64,000 nt of DNA from Candidatus Mediterraneibacter guildfordensis (GTDB lineage Bacteria; Bacillota; Clostridia; Lachnospirales; Lachnospiraceae). A program made the position numbers and the translations under genes. Each line of letters opens with the position of its first letter. Position 1 is the first letter of the stretch. Of this stretch, positions 1 through 9,512 are shown one piece after another. The notes below the pieces were generated by a model. The model was not told where the DNA came from, ran no database searches, and worked only from the letters and a program-made list of their open reading frames with translations. The stretch spans positions 1-64,000 of the forward strand of contig DXIS01000017.1 of the NCBI GenBank assembly GCA_019112735.1. The letters are read 5' to 3'.

Positions 1-5
1 AAATA

Positions 6-47
6 TGCATTGTAAATGCATAAAAATACATAATAAAATGCATAAAA
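6..47. promoter_or_regulatory. Cluster of ArgR-box-like half-sites at the window edge
   Basis: TGCAT occurs at 6, 17 and 39, with a TACAT at 27, so half-sites recur about every 11 bp. Positions 15-32 fit the ARG-box pattern TNTGNATWWWWATNCANA at every fixed base except the first. The known ARG box is bound by the arginine repressor ArgR. The target could be a gene left of the window or the gene at 122; the sequence does not decide. This is inference from motif matching only. Confidence 0.35.
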
Positions 48-121
48 GTGGATCGGGAAGACGCACGGGTCCGGAACAGCGGGCATAAACTGAGATATAA
101 TGAAAGGCCGGAGAAAATCCT

Positions 122-1204
122 ATGGTTACACTCAGTTTATGCATGATCGTCAGAGACGAAGAAGATGTACTTGGAAGATGTCTGGAAAGTGTAAAAGATC
201 TGGCGGATGAGATCATTATCGTGGATACGGGATCCAGTGACCGTACGAAAGAGATCGCGGCATATTATACGGACTGGATTTATGATTTCGAGTGGTGCGA
301 TGACTTTTCTGCGGCGCGCAATTTTGCCTTTTCAAAAGGGACAAAGGATTTCCTCATGTGGCTGGACGCGGACGACGTGATCCCCGGGGAAGAGGCGGAG
401 CGGTTTAGGAGTTTTAAAGAGAACCTCACACCGGATACGGATGTGGTGATGATGCCTTATGCGGTTTCTTTTGACGGGGCGGGGCGGAGTACATTTACCT
501 ATTACAGAGAGCGCATTTTCCGGAACCATGCGGGCTATTATTTTCAGGGCAGAGTGCATGAGGCGGTCACCCCGTCTGGGCAGATCATTTATTCGGACAT
601 CCGGGTGGAACATCATAAGATAAAGGCGTCGGACAGCGGGCGTAATCTGCGGATCTATGAAGAAATGGAGCGCTCGAAAGAGACGTTCGACAGCCGGGCG
701 CTCTATTACTATGGGCGGGAACTTCTGTATCACCGGAAATATAAAAAAGCCGCGGATGTGCTGGAAAAATTCCTTGACCGTCCGGACGGCTGGATCGAGA
801 ACCGGATCGATGCGGCCCGGAAGCTTGCCGCCTGTTGTTACGGGGTGGGAGATGAGAGCGCGGCCCTTGGATGGCTGTTCTGTACATTTGAGTATGATGT
901 CCCGAGAGGAGAAGCCTGCTGCGATCTGGGCCGGCATTTCATGGACAGAGGTAAATATGACCAGGCCGTATTCTGGTACAAAGAAGCGCTGCATGCGAAA
1001 AAGGCGGAAGCGTCCGGCGCGTTTATAGAAGAAGACTGTTACGGATTCCTTCCGGCAATCTGCCTGTGCGTTTGTTATGACAGGATGGGGCAGCGGGCGG
1101 AGGCTGTGAAATATAACGAGCTGGCCGGAACGTATAAACCGGAATCGCCGTATTATCTGGAGAATAAGAAATATTTTGCGCGTGAGCCGGCCCGGATAGG
1201 TTGA
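122..1204 (+). CDS. Family 2 glycosyltransferase with C-terminal TPR-like region
   Basis: The first ~110 residues are a GT-A glycosyltransferase domain: the N-terminus SLCMIVRDEE leads to a nucleotide-sugar binding DTGSSD at residues 35-40 and a metal-binding DADD at 82-85. Residues ~190-345 are helical and TPR-like (repeated alanine/tyrosine/glycine pattern). This architecture is shared with SunS-like and cell-surface glycosyltransferases, which use a UDP-sugar to glycosylate peptide or glycan acceptors in the cytoplasm. The substrate cannot be read from sequence. The ATG at 122 follows a GGAG at 111-114 with TATAAT at 96-101 further upstream. It stands alone, 82 bases before the MarR gene. 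Family assignment is firm, acceptor unknown. Confidence 0.85.
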   Translation: MVTLSLCMIVRDEEDVLGRCLESVKDLADEIIIVDTGSSDRTKEIAAYYTDWIYDFEWCDDFSAARNFAFSKGTKDFLMWLDADDVIPGEEAERFRSFKENLTPDTDVVMMPYAVSFDGAGRSTFTYYRERIFRNHAGYYFQGRVHEAVTPSGQIIYSDIRVEHHKIKASDSGRNLRIYEEMERSKETFDSRALYYYGRELLYHRKYKKAADVLEKFLDRPDGWIENRIDAARKLAACCYGVGDESAALGWLFCTFEYDVPRGEACCDLGRHFMDRGKYDQAVFWYKEALHAKKAEASGAFIEEDCYGFLPAICLCVCYDRMGQRAEAVKYNELAGTYKPESPYYLENKKYFAREPARIG

Positions 1205-1286
1205 CAAGAGATTTTAAAGCGGTATAATGTTTATTTGGAAACAGTTCATAAAGAAACTAATTGCAAAAACTGTCAGGAGAAAGATT

Positions 1287-1733
1287 ATGGAAAGAACAAC
1301 GGAAATATGGACGGGGCTTCGAAGTCTGCTCAGACTCTATGACCATATGTTGAAAGATGTGTGCAAAGAGCACGGCCTCACACTGGTGGAAGCAGAGGTG
1401 GTCAGCTTTCTGCGGAACAATCCAAAGAAAGATACGGCCGCAGATATCGTGGAACTGCGTATGATTTCCAAAGGCGCGGTCTCAAAAGCGGTGGAGGAAC
1501 TGATCCGGAAGTCACTCCTGGAACGGATCCCGGATCCGGAAGACCGCAGGAGGATCCACCTGAAGCTCAGGCCGGAGGCTGTTCCGGTGACGGAAAGTAT
1601 CGACCGGGCAGGAAAAGAGTTCAGAAAATATATTCTTGAGGGATTCGCCGAAGAGGAACTGGTCATGCAGGACAGGCTGTTTCAGCGCCTCACGGGAAAT
1701 GCAAAAGCAGCAATGGAAAGGATGGGATCATGA
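1287..1733 (+). CDS. MarR family transcriptional regulator
   Basis: A 148-residue winged-helix regulator. The start at 1287 is chosen because CAGGAGAAAG lies just upstream; an in-frame ATG at 1227 lacks a comparable site. The recognition region is around residues 48-72 (KGAVSKAVEEL) and the wing carries the MarR-type PEDRRRIHLKL at 84-94. MarR proteins are dimers that usually repress a neighbouring transporter or detoxification gene and release DNA on binding a small ligand. The stop codon overlaps the start of the downstream MATE exporter by ATGA, so the two are co-transcribed and probably translationally coupled. Regulation of that exporter is inferred from position. Confidence 0.88.
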   Translation: MERTTEIWTGLRSLLRLYDHMLKDVCKEHGLTLVEAEVVSFLRNNPKKDTAADIVELRMISKGAVSKAVEELIRKSLLERIPDPEDRRRIHLKLRPEAVPVTESIDRAGKEFRKYILEGFAEEELVMQDRLFQRLTGNAKAAMERMGS

Positions 1734-3109
1734 TCATGGAACAGACAAACGATAAAGAATTTCTGCGGACGGAACCGCTGGGAAAACTGCTTTTAAAGCT
1801 GGCGCTCCCCACGGTGGCCGCTCAGCTTATCAATATGCTTTATAATATCGTGGACCGGATCTACATCGGGCATATCCCGGAGATCGGCGCCGCGGCGCTG
1901 ACCGGCGTGGGCGTGTGCATGCCGCTGATCATGATTGTCTCCGCGTTCGCCGCCCTGGTGGGATACGGCGGCGCGCCACGAGCGTCCATCTTTATGGGAA
2001 AGAAGGACAGGGCGTCTGCGGAAAAGACGCTGGGAAACTGCTTCGTGCTGCAGATCCTGATCTCGGTCGTGCTTACGGCCGTCCTTCTGATCTGGAACCG
2101 GGACCTGCTGATGGCCTTCGGAGCCAGTGAAAATACCATTGAATACGGCGTGCGGTATATGAATATCTATGCGCTGGGCACCGTGTTCGTGGAGATCACA
2201 CTGGGGATGAACGCCTTTATCACCGCCCAGGGATTTGCAAAGACAGGCATGCTGTCTGTCCTGATCGGCGCGGTGGCCAACATTATCCTGGATCCGGTTT
2301 TTATCTTCGGACTGGATATGGATGTGCAGGGGGCGGCGCTGGCGACCATCATTTCGCAGGCCCTGTCCTGTATCTGGGTGGTCCATTTCCTGTGCGGAAA
2401 GAAGACATATCTGAAGATCCGTAAGGCCAACCTGCGCCTTTCGCCGAAGATCATACTTCCCTGTCTTGCACTCGGTGTGGCGACATTTATCATGCAGGCC
2501 AGCGAGAGTGTGATCTCCGTGTGCTTCAACAGCTCCCTGCAGAAATACGGCGGGGATGTGGCCGTCGGCGCGATGACGATCCTCACGAGCGTCATGCAGT
2601 TCGCCATGCTGCCGCTCCAGGGGCTGGGGCAGGGCGCCCAGCCGATCATCAGTTATAACTACGGCGCCGGGGATGCAGGACGGGTGCGCGGGGCATTCCG
2701 GCTTCTTCTGAAAGTCAGCCTGGGGTATGCGACCCTTCTGTGGTTGCTCGTGATGCTGCTGCCGGGCGGATTTGCGGCTATGTTTACTTCTGACGCGGCG
2801 CTGCTTGACTACACCAGGACCGCGCTCCGGATCTATATGGCGGCCATGTTCCTGATGGGGATCCAGATGGCCTGCCAGATGACATTCAACGCGCTGGGTA
2901 AGGCGACCGAATCGATCATCGTGGCTGTGATGAGGAAGTTTGTGCTCCTGATCCCGCTGATCTACATTATGCCGCACGTGATCCGCGGCAATCAGACCAT
3001 GGGCGTCTATCTGGCCGAACCGATCGCGGACACCCTGGCTGTAACATTTACGGCGATCCTGTTTACGGTGCAGTTCAGGAAGATTATAAAGAAGATCGGG
3101 ACACAGTAA
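1730..3109 (+). CDS. MATE family multidrug/Na+ antiporter
   Basis: A 459-residue polytopic membrane protein with the twelve hydrophobic segments of MATE exporters, arranged as two halves. The first half begins with the typical LLLKLALPTVAAQLINMLY near residue 20 and GYGGAPRASIFMGKKD near 80; the second half shows LQGLGQGAQPIISYNYGAG near 300. These proteins sit in the cytoplasmic membrane and expel cationic drugs or metabolites in exchange for Na+ or H+. Start 1730 overlaps the MarR stop (ATGA); an in-frame ATG at 1736 is an alternative. Pairing with MarR suggests drug-inducible export. Substrate unknown. Confidence 0.9.
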   Translation: MIMEQTNDKEFLRTEPLGKLLLKLALPTVAAQLINMLYNIVDRIYIGHIPEIGAAALTGVGVCMPLIMIVSAFAALVGYGGAPRASIFMGKKDRASAEKTLGNCFVLQILISVVLTAVLLIWNRDLLMAFGASENTIEYGVRYMNIYALGTVFVEITLGMNAFITAQGFAKTGMLSVLIGAVANIILDPVFIFGLDMDVQGAALATIISQALSCIWVVHFLCGKKTYLKIRKANLRLSPKIILPCLALGVATFIMQASESVISVCFNSSLQKYGGDVAVGAMTILTSVMQFAMLPLQGLGQGAQPIISYNYGAGDAGRVRGAFRLLLKVSLGYATLLWLLVMLLPGGFAAMFTSDAALLDYTRTALRIYMAAMFLMGIQMACQMTFNALGKATESIIVAVMRKFVLLIPLIYIMPHVIRGNQTMGVYLAEPIADTLAVTFTAILFTVQFRKIIKKIGTQ

Positions 3110-3121
3110 ATAGCCTATTCA

Positions 3122-4205
<1,084 letters not shown>

Positions 4206-4279
4206 TTTTGGCACTGTCTTTTTTACCTGAAGTATGATAAGATTTCAGAACAGAAATGAAAGACAGGAGATAAGATGGT

Positions 4280-5626
4280 ATGGGATTTTCTATCGAAGCC
4301 GGCGTATCGGTGCTGACCGTATTTCTGCAGGGGCTGCTCAGCTTTTTCTCGCCCTGCGTCCTCCCTCTGGTGCCTCTGTATCTGGGGTATCTCTCAGGAG
4401 GGGTTAAAGGAGAGGTGGAAGAGGCGGATGCCGGGGCCGCTGCTGCAAAGGCGAAGCTTTTCCTTCGCGTTCTCTGCTTTACGCTGGGGATCAGCGGCGC
4501 ATTTTTCGTCCTCGGTCTGGGCGCCTCGGCCGCGGGCAGTTTCTTCGGGGAACACCGGATGCTGTTCGCGCGGATCGGCGGCGTGCTGATCATTTTGTTC
4601 GGCTTATATCAGCTGGGCCTGTTCGGCAGCTCCAGGGTGCTCGGGGAAGAGCACCGGCTGCCGTTCAGGCTGGAGAAGATGACCATGTCCCCGCTCACGG
4701 CGCTGATCATGGGATTTACATTCAGCTTTGCCTGGACGCCCTGCGTGGGACCGGCGCTTACAAGCGTGCTCCTGATGGCCGGAAGCGCGCAGAGCAGCGG
4801 GCTGGGATTCCTGCTGATCGGGGTGTATACGCTGGGGTTCATCCTGCCGTTCCTTGCGGCCGGGATCTTCACGGCGCAGCTGCTCGGATTTTTCCGCCGC
4901 CATATGAAGGTTGTCCGCTATACCGTGAAGGCGGGCGGTGTGCTGATGATCCTTATGGGTGCGCTGATGTTTACCGGGAAGATGAACGATATTACCGGAT
5001 ATCTGTCCGCCGTACAGACGGAAACGGTACAGGAGGATCCGGACCGGGAGAATGCCGGAGACGCAGCGGAAGAACCGTCGGACATAGACGGCGGTGCGGA
5101 TGGCACGACTGGCAGCGCGGATGAGGGCACAGCGGATGATGAGGATGATAAGAAAAAAGAGGAGCGGGCTCTGACGCCGGCGCCGCTTGCAGACCTTGAA
5201 CTGACGGATCAGTTCGGAAATGTGCACAGGCTGGAAGATTATAAAGGAAAGGTGGTCTTTCTGAACTTCTGGGCCACCTGGTGCGGACCGTGCCGCAATG
5301 AGATGCCGGATATCCAGAAGCTCTACGAGGAGTACGCCGCCCGGGGAGATGAAGCTGAAGTAGTGATCCTGGGCGTGGCCGGACCGGGGATCGGCCAGGA
5401 GGGATCGGCGGAAGATATCGCCGCATTTATGGAGGAAAACGGATATACCTACCCGGTGCTCATGGATGAGAGCTCGGAAATGTTTATGCAGTACGGGATC
5501 TCTGCATTCCCGACCACATTTATGATCGATAAAGACGGAAATGTATACGGATACGTCCCCGGTCAGATGACGGAAGATATCATGAGAAGCATCATAGATC
5601 AGACACTGAATGGCAGCGCTTCATAG
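4280..5626 (+). CDS. CcdA-type membrane electron transporter fused to TlpA/ResA-like thioredoxin
   Basis: 448 residues combining two normally separate proteins. Residues 1-~235 are a six-helix CcdA/DsbD-beta domain with its paired redox cysteines at C26 (FFSPCVLPL) and C155 (AWTPCVGPAL). A charged acidic linker of about 60 residues follows. Residues ~298-448 are a thioredoxin fold with the active site W334-C335-G-P-C338, ending with the cis-Pro region SAFPTTFMI. CcdA passes electrons from cytoplasmic thioredoxin across the membrane; the tethered domain can use them outside to reduce disulfides, for cytochrome maturation or repair of oxidised surface proteins. A single-gene relay is the inference. 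Start 4280 follows AGGAGATAAG. No cytochrome genes are adjacent. Confidence 0.88.
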   Translation: MGFSIEAGVSVLTVFLQGLLSFFSPCVLPLVPLYLGYLSGGVKGEVEEADAGAAAAKAKLFLRVLCFTLGISGAFFVLGLGASAAGSFFGEHRMLFARIGGVLIILFGLYQLGLFGSSRVLGEEHRLPFRLEKMTMSPLTALIMGFTFSFAWTPCVGPALTSVLLMAGSAQSSGLGFLLIGVYTLGFILPFLAAGIFTAQLLGFFRRHMKVVRYTVKAGGVLMILMGALMFTGKMNDITGYLSAVQTETVQEDPDRENAGDAAEEPSDIDGGADGTTGSADEGTADDEDDKKKEERALTPAPLADLELTDQFGNVHRLEDYKGKVVFLNFWATWCGPCRNEMPDIQKLYEEYAARGDEAEVVILGVAGPGIGQEGSAEDIAAFMEENGYTYPVLMDESSEMFMQYGISAFPTTFMIDKDGNVYGYVPGQMTEDIMRSIIDQTLNGSAS

Positions 5627-5634
5627 GCGCTGTC
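5612..5634 (+). terminator. Weak hairpin at the end of the CcdA-thioredoxin gene
   Basis: GGCAGCGC (5612-5619) pairs with GCGCTGTC (5627-5634, one G-U) around a 7-base loop, then ATTTT. It overlaps the stop codon of the preceding gene. Short T-tract, so a weak terminator at best. Confidence 0.4.
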
Positions 5635-5659
5635 ATTTTGCGTTCAATTGTGGTATAAT
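5630..5659 (+). promoter_or_regulatory. Sigma-A promoter for the isochorismatase-like gene
   Basis: CTGTCA (5630-5635), 18-bp spacer, perfect TATAAT (5654-5659). The -35 matches four of six bases. A 44-base leader would precede the ATG at 5711. Confidence 0.55.
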
Positions 5660-5710
5660 GATTGCATTGTGGTAACGGATATTCGATTCTGATTAGTGAG
5701 GTAAGGACAG

Positions 5711-6238
5711 ATGAACGTACTTGTAGTTGTGGACATGCAGAAAGATTTTATAGACGGCTCTCTCGGGACGAAGGAAGCGGTGGCGATCGTGCCGGGCGTT
5801 GTGGACAAGATCCGCGGGTTTGAGGGGCAGGTGATCGCGACCCGGGATACCCACGGGGCGGATTATCTGGAAACAGAGGAAGGCCGGCATCTTCCGGTCG
5901 TTCACTGTGTAAAGGATACGCCGGGCTGGCAGATCCATCCGGATGTGGAAGAGGCTGTGCTTGCGAAAGCGGGCAGCAGGATCATTGACAAACCAACCTT
6001 TGGCAGTGTGGAGCTGGGCGGATATGTCCGGGAACTGGATGAGAAGGAACCGGTGGAGAAGATCACGGTCATCGGGCTATGCACCGATATCTGTGTGATC
6101 TCCAATGCACTGCTTCTGAAAGCGTATCTGCCGGAAGTGCCGGTTGAGGTTGACATTTCCTGCTGCGCGGGCGTCACGCCTGCGACGCATGAACAGGCGG
6201 CGGAAGCGATGAAGATGTGCCAGATCGGGATTGTGTGA
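5711..6238 (+). CDS. Isochorismatase-like cysteine hydrolase (nicotinamidase-type)
   Basis: 175 residues, a typical length for small cysteine hydrolases of this superfamily. The catalytic Asp is in VVDMQKDF (D8), the Lys in the IIDKPTFGS stretch, and the Cys nucleophile in GLCTDICV, giving the family Asp-Lys-Cys triad; a cis-peptide region precedes the Cys. RDTHGADY near residue 45 resembles the metal-binding segment of nicotinamidases (PncA), which deamidate nicotinamide to nicotinic acid for NAD salvage. Related enzymes hydrolyse other amides, so substrate is inferred. Start 5711 follows GAGGTAAGG. It is 44 bases before the alcohol dehydrogenase gene, on the same strand, and may be co-transcribed. 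Confidence 0.8.
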   Translation: MNVLVVVDMQKDFIDGSLGTKEAVAIVPGVVDKIRGFEGQVIATRDTHGADYLETEEGRHLPVVHCVKDTPGWQIHPDVEEAVLAKAGSRIIDKPTFGSVELGGYVRELDEKEPVEKITVIGLCTDICVISNALLLKAYLPEVPVEVDISCCAGVTPATHEQAAEAMKMCQIGIV

Positions 6239-6282
6239 GGATCCTGGATCCTCTGCAAATAGAACCATGAAAAGAAAGGGGA

Positions 6283-7470
6283 ATGGTCATGGAAAATTTT
6301 CAGTATTACACACCGACAAAAGTTGTATTTGGCAAAGGAACAGAGGATCAGACCGGTGAGCTTGTAAAAGCGCAGGGCTGTAAAAAAGTGCTGGTCCATT
6401 ACGGGAGCGGAAGCGTGGTAAGGAGCGGCCTTTTGGACCGCATTTACCGCTCCCTGGATGCAGCCGGGATCGACTATATTTCACTTGGCGGCGTGGTGCC
6501 GAACCCGAGGCTGTCCCTTGTATATGAAGGGATCGAACTGTGCAGGAAAGAAGGCGTGGACTTTATCCTTGCCGTTGGCGGGGGCAGCGTGATCGATTCT
6601 GCCAAGGCCATCGGCTACGGCGTGTACAATGGCGGTGATGTGTGGGATTTTTATGAAGGAAAACGTCAGGCGGACGGCTGTCTTCCGATCGGCGTCGTGC
6701 TGACGATCTCTGCAGCCGGTTCGGAGATGAGTGATTCTTCGGTCATCACGAATGAGGACGGATGGCTGAAAAGAGGATATAACTGCGATCACTGCCGCGC
6801 AAAGTTCGCGATCATGGATCCGGTGCTGACCATGACTCTTCCGAAATATCAGACGGCAAGCGGGTGTGTGGATATCATGATGCACACGATGGAGCGTTAT
6901 TTTAACCAGTCCGACAATATGGAACTGACGGACGGCATCAGCGAGAATCTGATCCGTACGGTGATGAAGAATGCAAAGATCCTGATGGAGGAGCCGGACA
7001 ATTATGACGCCCGGGCTGAAGTGATGTGGGCGGGGAGCCTCTCACACAACGGGCTGACCGGCTGCGGAACAGGCGGCGGTGACTGGGCGAGCCATCAGCT
7101 GGAGCATGAGCTGGGCGGCATGTTTGATGTGGCACACGGCGCCGGCCTTGCGGCTGTATGGGGAAGCTGGGCCCGCTATGTCATGGACGCACGGCCGGAG
7201 CGTTTCGCGCAGTTTGCCGTTCGTGTCATGGGTGTGACCCCGGGCGCGGATGATACGGAGACTGCGGTGAAGGGCATCGAAGCGATGGAAGCATTTTACC
7301 GTTCCATTGATATGCCGGTCTGCATCCGGGATATGGGCATCGATGTGACAGAGGAACAGCTTGAAGAACTGGCGATGAAATGCAGCAAATTTGAGACGCG
7401 TACGATCGGCTGCGTAAAGAAACTGGACCGTGAGGATATGTATCAGATCTATAAGAATGCCAGGGGATAA
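6283..7470 (+). CDS. Iron-containing alcohol dehydrogenase (butanol dehydrogenase/YqhD type)
   Basis: 395 residues of a group III alcohol dehydrogenase. The N-terminus has NAD(P)-binding GGGSVIDSAKAIG around residues 97-109; the C-terminal half supplies metal ligands in the pattern D...H...H...H, including HTMERYF and the ELGGMFDVAHGAGLA segment. These enzymes reduce aldehydes to alcohols with NAD(P)H and a divalent metal, consistent with fermentative redox balance. The closest family by motif is BdhA/YqhD. Start 6283 lies behind AAAGGGGA; an ATG two codons further (6289) is equally possible. Downstream is a nitroreductase, separated by 37 bases with its own strong ribosome binding site. Confidence 0.9.
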   Translation: MVMENFQYYTPTKVVFGKGTEDQTGELVKAQGCKKVLVHYGSGSVVRSGLLDRIYRSLDAAGIDYISLGGVVPNPRLSLVYEGIELCRKEGVDFILAVGGGSVIDSAKAIGYGVYNGGDVWDFYEGKRQADGCLPIGVVLTISAAGSEMSDSSVITNEDGWLKRGYNCDHCRAKFAIMDPVLTMTLPKYQTASGCVDIMMHTMERYFNQSDNMELTDGISENLIRTVMKNAKILMEEPDNYDARAEVMWAGSLSHNGLTGCGTGGGDWASHQLEHELGGMFDVAHGAGLAAVWGSWARYVMDARPERFAQFAVRVMGVTPGADDTETAVKGIEAMEAFYRSIDMPVCIRDMGIDVTEEQLEELAMKCSKFETRTIGCVKKLDREDMYQIYKNARG

Positions 7471-7507
7471 CAGATACACAGCGCATGAATATAAGGAGGA
7501 GACAACA

Positions 7508-8032
7508 ATGGAGTCGACATTGAAAGATTTAAAAGAGCGAAGGAGCATCCGGGCCTATAAGCCGGATCAGATCAGGGATGAGGAACTGCAGAAGATCCTG
7601 GAGGCCGGGACTTACGCACCTACAGGGATGGGGATGCAGTCTCCGAAGATCATTGTCGTGCAGGACAGGGCAACAAGGGATTATCTTTCGGAACTGAATG
7701 ATAAATATATGGGCAGCGGGAGCGATCCGTTCTACGGGGCGCCAACCGTGCTGGTCGTGCTGGCGAGCAAAGAGCGCCCCACCTGTGTGGAGGACGGCTC
7801 GCTCGTGATGGGGAATCTCATGAACGCGGCCCATGCCATCGGTGTGGGATCCTGCTGGATCCACCGGGCAAGGGAAGTCTTTGACTCGGAAGAGGGGAAG
7901 GCGCTGCTTAAAAAGTGGGGCGTAGAGGGCGATTATATCGGAGTCGGCCACTGCATCCTGGGATACCCGGCGGATGATGTCTCGCCAGAGGCAAAACCGA
8001 GAAAAGACGATTATATTGTTATGGTACAGTAA
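7508..8032 (+). CDS. Nitroreductase family flavoprotein
   Basis: 174 residues with the FMN-binding N-terminus of nitroreductases: LKDLKERRSIRAYKPDQI, in which the basic RRSIR motif contacts the flavin phosphate. The segment GSCWIHRAREVFDSEEG near residue 120 and the terminal GYPADDVSPEAKPRK are also characteristic. Such enzymes use NAD(P)H to reduce nitro compounds, quinones or other flavin-accepting substrates in the cytoplasm. The ATG at 7508 is chosen because AAGGAGGAGACAACA lies directly before it; the frame stays open back to 7430, inside the preceding dehydrogenase gene, without a usable site. It is 23 bases upstream of proA and likely in the same transcript. Natural substrate unknown. 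Confidence 0.88.
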   Translation: MESTLKDLKERRSIRAYKPDQIRDEELQKILEAGTYAPTGMGMQSPKIIVVQDRATRDYLSELNDKYMGSGSDPFYGAPTVLVVLASKERPTCVEDGSLVMGNLMNAAHAIGVGSCWIHRAREVFDSEEGKALLKKWGVEGDYIGVGHCILGYPADDVSPEAKPRKDDYIVMVQ

Positions 8033-8055
8033 AGTAAGAAGGGAGAGCGCATCAC

Positions 8056-9306
8056 ATGGAAACATATATGGAAATGCTTACAAGACGCGCAAAAGCCGCT
8101 TCTGCGGAAGCGGCGAAGCTTGGTACGGAAGATAAGAACAGAGGGCTTCTCTCTGTGGCGGAGGAACTGACCGCGCAGCAGGATATGATCCTTGCAGAAA
8201 ACGAAAAGGATCTGGAAGCGGCAAGAGAGAAAGGGATCAAACAGTCTCTGATCGACCGGCTGGCTCTTTCGGAAAAACGGATCGCCGATATGGCGGAAGG
8301 TCTCCGGCAGATCGCGGCGCTGGATGATCCGGTGGGCGAGGTGCTCTATATGAAGACACGTCCGAACGGGCTCAGAGTCGGCCAGAAACGGGTGCCGCTG
8401 GGCGTAGTGGGCATCATTTACGAGTCCCGTCCCAATGTGACGGCGGATGCGTTCGGACTCTGCTTTAAGACCGGCAATGCGGCGATCCTGCGCGGCGGAA
8501 GCGATGCGATCCATTCCAATCAGGCGATCGTACATGCAATAAAGGCAGGACTTCGGAAAGAGCGGCTCTGCCAGGATCTGATCGTGCTTGTCGAGGATAC
8601 AAGCCGTGCGGTGGTTTCCGAGATGATGAAGATGCACGGCGGCATCGACGTCCTGATCCCGAGAGGCGGGGCAGGGCTGATCGCAAATGTAGTGGAGAAC
8701 AGTACGGTTCCGGTGATCGAAACGGGAACCGGAAACTGCCATATTTATGTGGATGAGACGGCGGATGTGCGGATGGCTGCGGATATCATCGAGAATGCCA
8801 AGACACAGCGTATGGGCGTGTGCAATGCATGTGAGTCACTGGTGATCCACAGCGGAATCCTGGAAGAAGCGCTTCCCCCGATCGTACAGAAACTGAAGAA
8901 CCACGGCGTTGAGATCCGGGGAGATGAGCGCGCACAGGCGGTTTCGGATCACATTATCCCTGCATCGGAAGAAGACTGGGGGACAGAATATCTGGATGCC
9001 ATTATCTCGGTGAAGACCGTGGATTCTATAGACGAGGCAATCGCGCATATTAATAAATACAATACCGGCCATTCTGAATCGATCATCACAAAAGACTATG
9101 ACAATGCCCTGAAATTCCAGGACGAGATCGATGCGGCGGCGGTGTATGTGAACGCGTCCACCAGATTTACGGACGGATTTGAGTTCGGATTCGGCGCGGA
9201 GATCGGGATCAGTACACAGAAGCTTCATGCAAGAGGGCCGATGGGGCTTGAAGCGCTGACAACGACGAAGTACATTATTTTCGGAAACGGACAGGTGAGA
9301 AAGTAG
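8056..9306 (+). CDS. proA: Gamma-glutamyl phosphate reductase (ProA)
   Basis: 416 residues, the usual ProA length. It reduces gamma-glutamyl phosphate to glutamate-5-semialdehyde with NADPH, the second step of proline synthesis. Visible family features: [31 protein letters not shown] in the cofactor domain (split here only by reading), the catalytic Cys in [16 protein letters not shown], and the C-terminal [22 protein letters not shown]. Start 8056 follows GAAGGGAGAGCG. The partner kinase proB is not in the window, so unlike many Firmicutes the two are not adjacent here. Its position before the arginine operon is thematically linked, since both begin from glutamate, but a hairpin and ~200 bases separate them. 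Confidence 0.95.
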   Translation: METYMEMLTRRAKAASAEAAKLGTEDKNRGLLSVAEELTAQQDMILAENEKDLEAAREKGIKQSLIDRLALSEKRIADMAEGLRQIAALDDPVGEVLYMKTRPNGLRVGQKRVPLGVVGIIYESRPNVTADAFGLCFKTGNAAILRGGSDAIHSNQAIVHAIKAGLRKERLCQDLIVLVEDTSRAVVSEMMKMHGGIDVLIPRGGAGLIANVVENSTVPVIETGTGNCHIYVDETADVRMAADIIENAKTQRMGVCNACESLVIHSGILEEALPPIVQKLKNHGVEIRGDERAQAVSDHIIPASEEDWGTEYLDAIISVKTVDSIDEAIAHINKYNTGHSESIITKDYDNALKFQDEIDAAAVYVNASTRFTDGFEFGFGAEIGISTQKLHARGPMGLEALTTTKYIIFGNGQVRK

Positions 9307-9362
9307 CTGTTTCCGGAGAGCGGATCTCCGGATAAGCGGAAAAACAGGATATAAAATGAATT

Positions 9363-9408
9363 AGCACTTGCATAATATGCAGAAAAGATGTATTATTATG
9401 CAAGTGCT
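9363..9408. promoter_or_regulatory. 15-bp perfect inverted repeat: proA terminator and/or ArgR-type operator
   Basis: Arms 9363-9377 and 9394-9408 are perfectly complementary with a 16-base loop, followed by TTTTATTTTTAT, as in an intrinsic terminator for proA. The same DNA contains TGTATTATTATGCA (9389-9402), which matches the core of the ARG box, and TTGCAT (9368-9373) spaced 17 bp from TATTAT (9391-9396), a possible promoter. Terminator and operator readings are both supported; they need not exclude each other. Confidence 0.55.
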
Positions 9409-9442
9409 TTTATTTTTATACAGCCGGATTTCATGGAAACGC

Positions 9443-9471
9443 TTTACTTCCGGTGCATCCGGGTATATGAT
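9443..9471 (+). promoter_or_regulatory. Sigma-A promoter for argC
   Basis: TTTACT (9443-9448), 17-bp spacer, TATGAT (9466-9471), giving a leader of about 35 bases before argC. Good spacing with four to five matches in each hexamer. Confidence 0.6.
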
Positions 9472-9512
9472 AAAAACCTGTATGACAGATAAGGTATGAA
9501 AGGATATAAAGA

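Noticed and set aside
1793-2977. 394-codon His/Gln-rich minus-strand frame
   Set aside because: Antisense of the MATE exporter; composition (HDQRHAHAH) is typical of a shadow frame.
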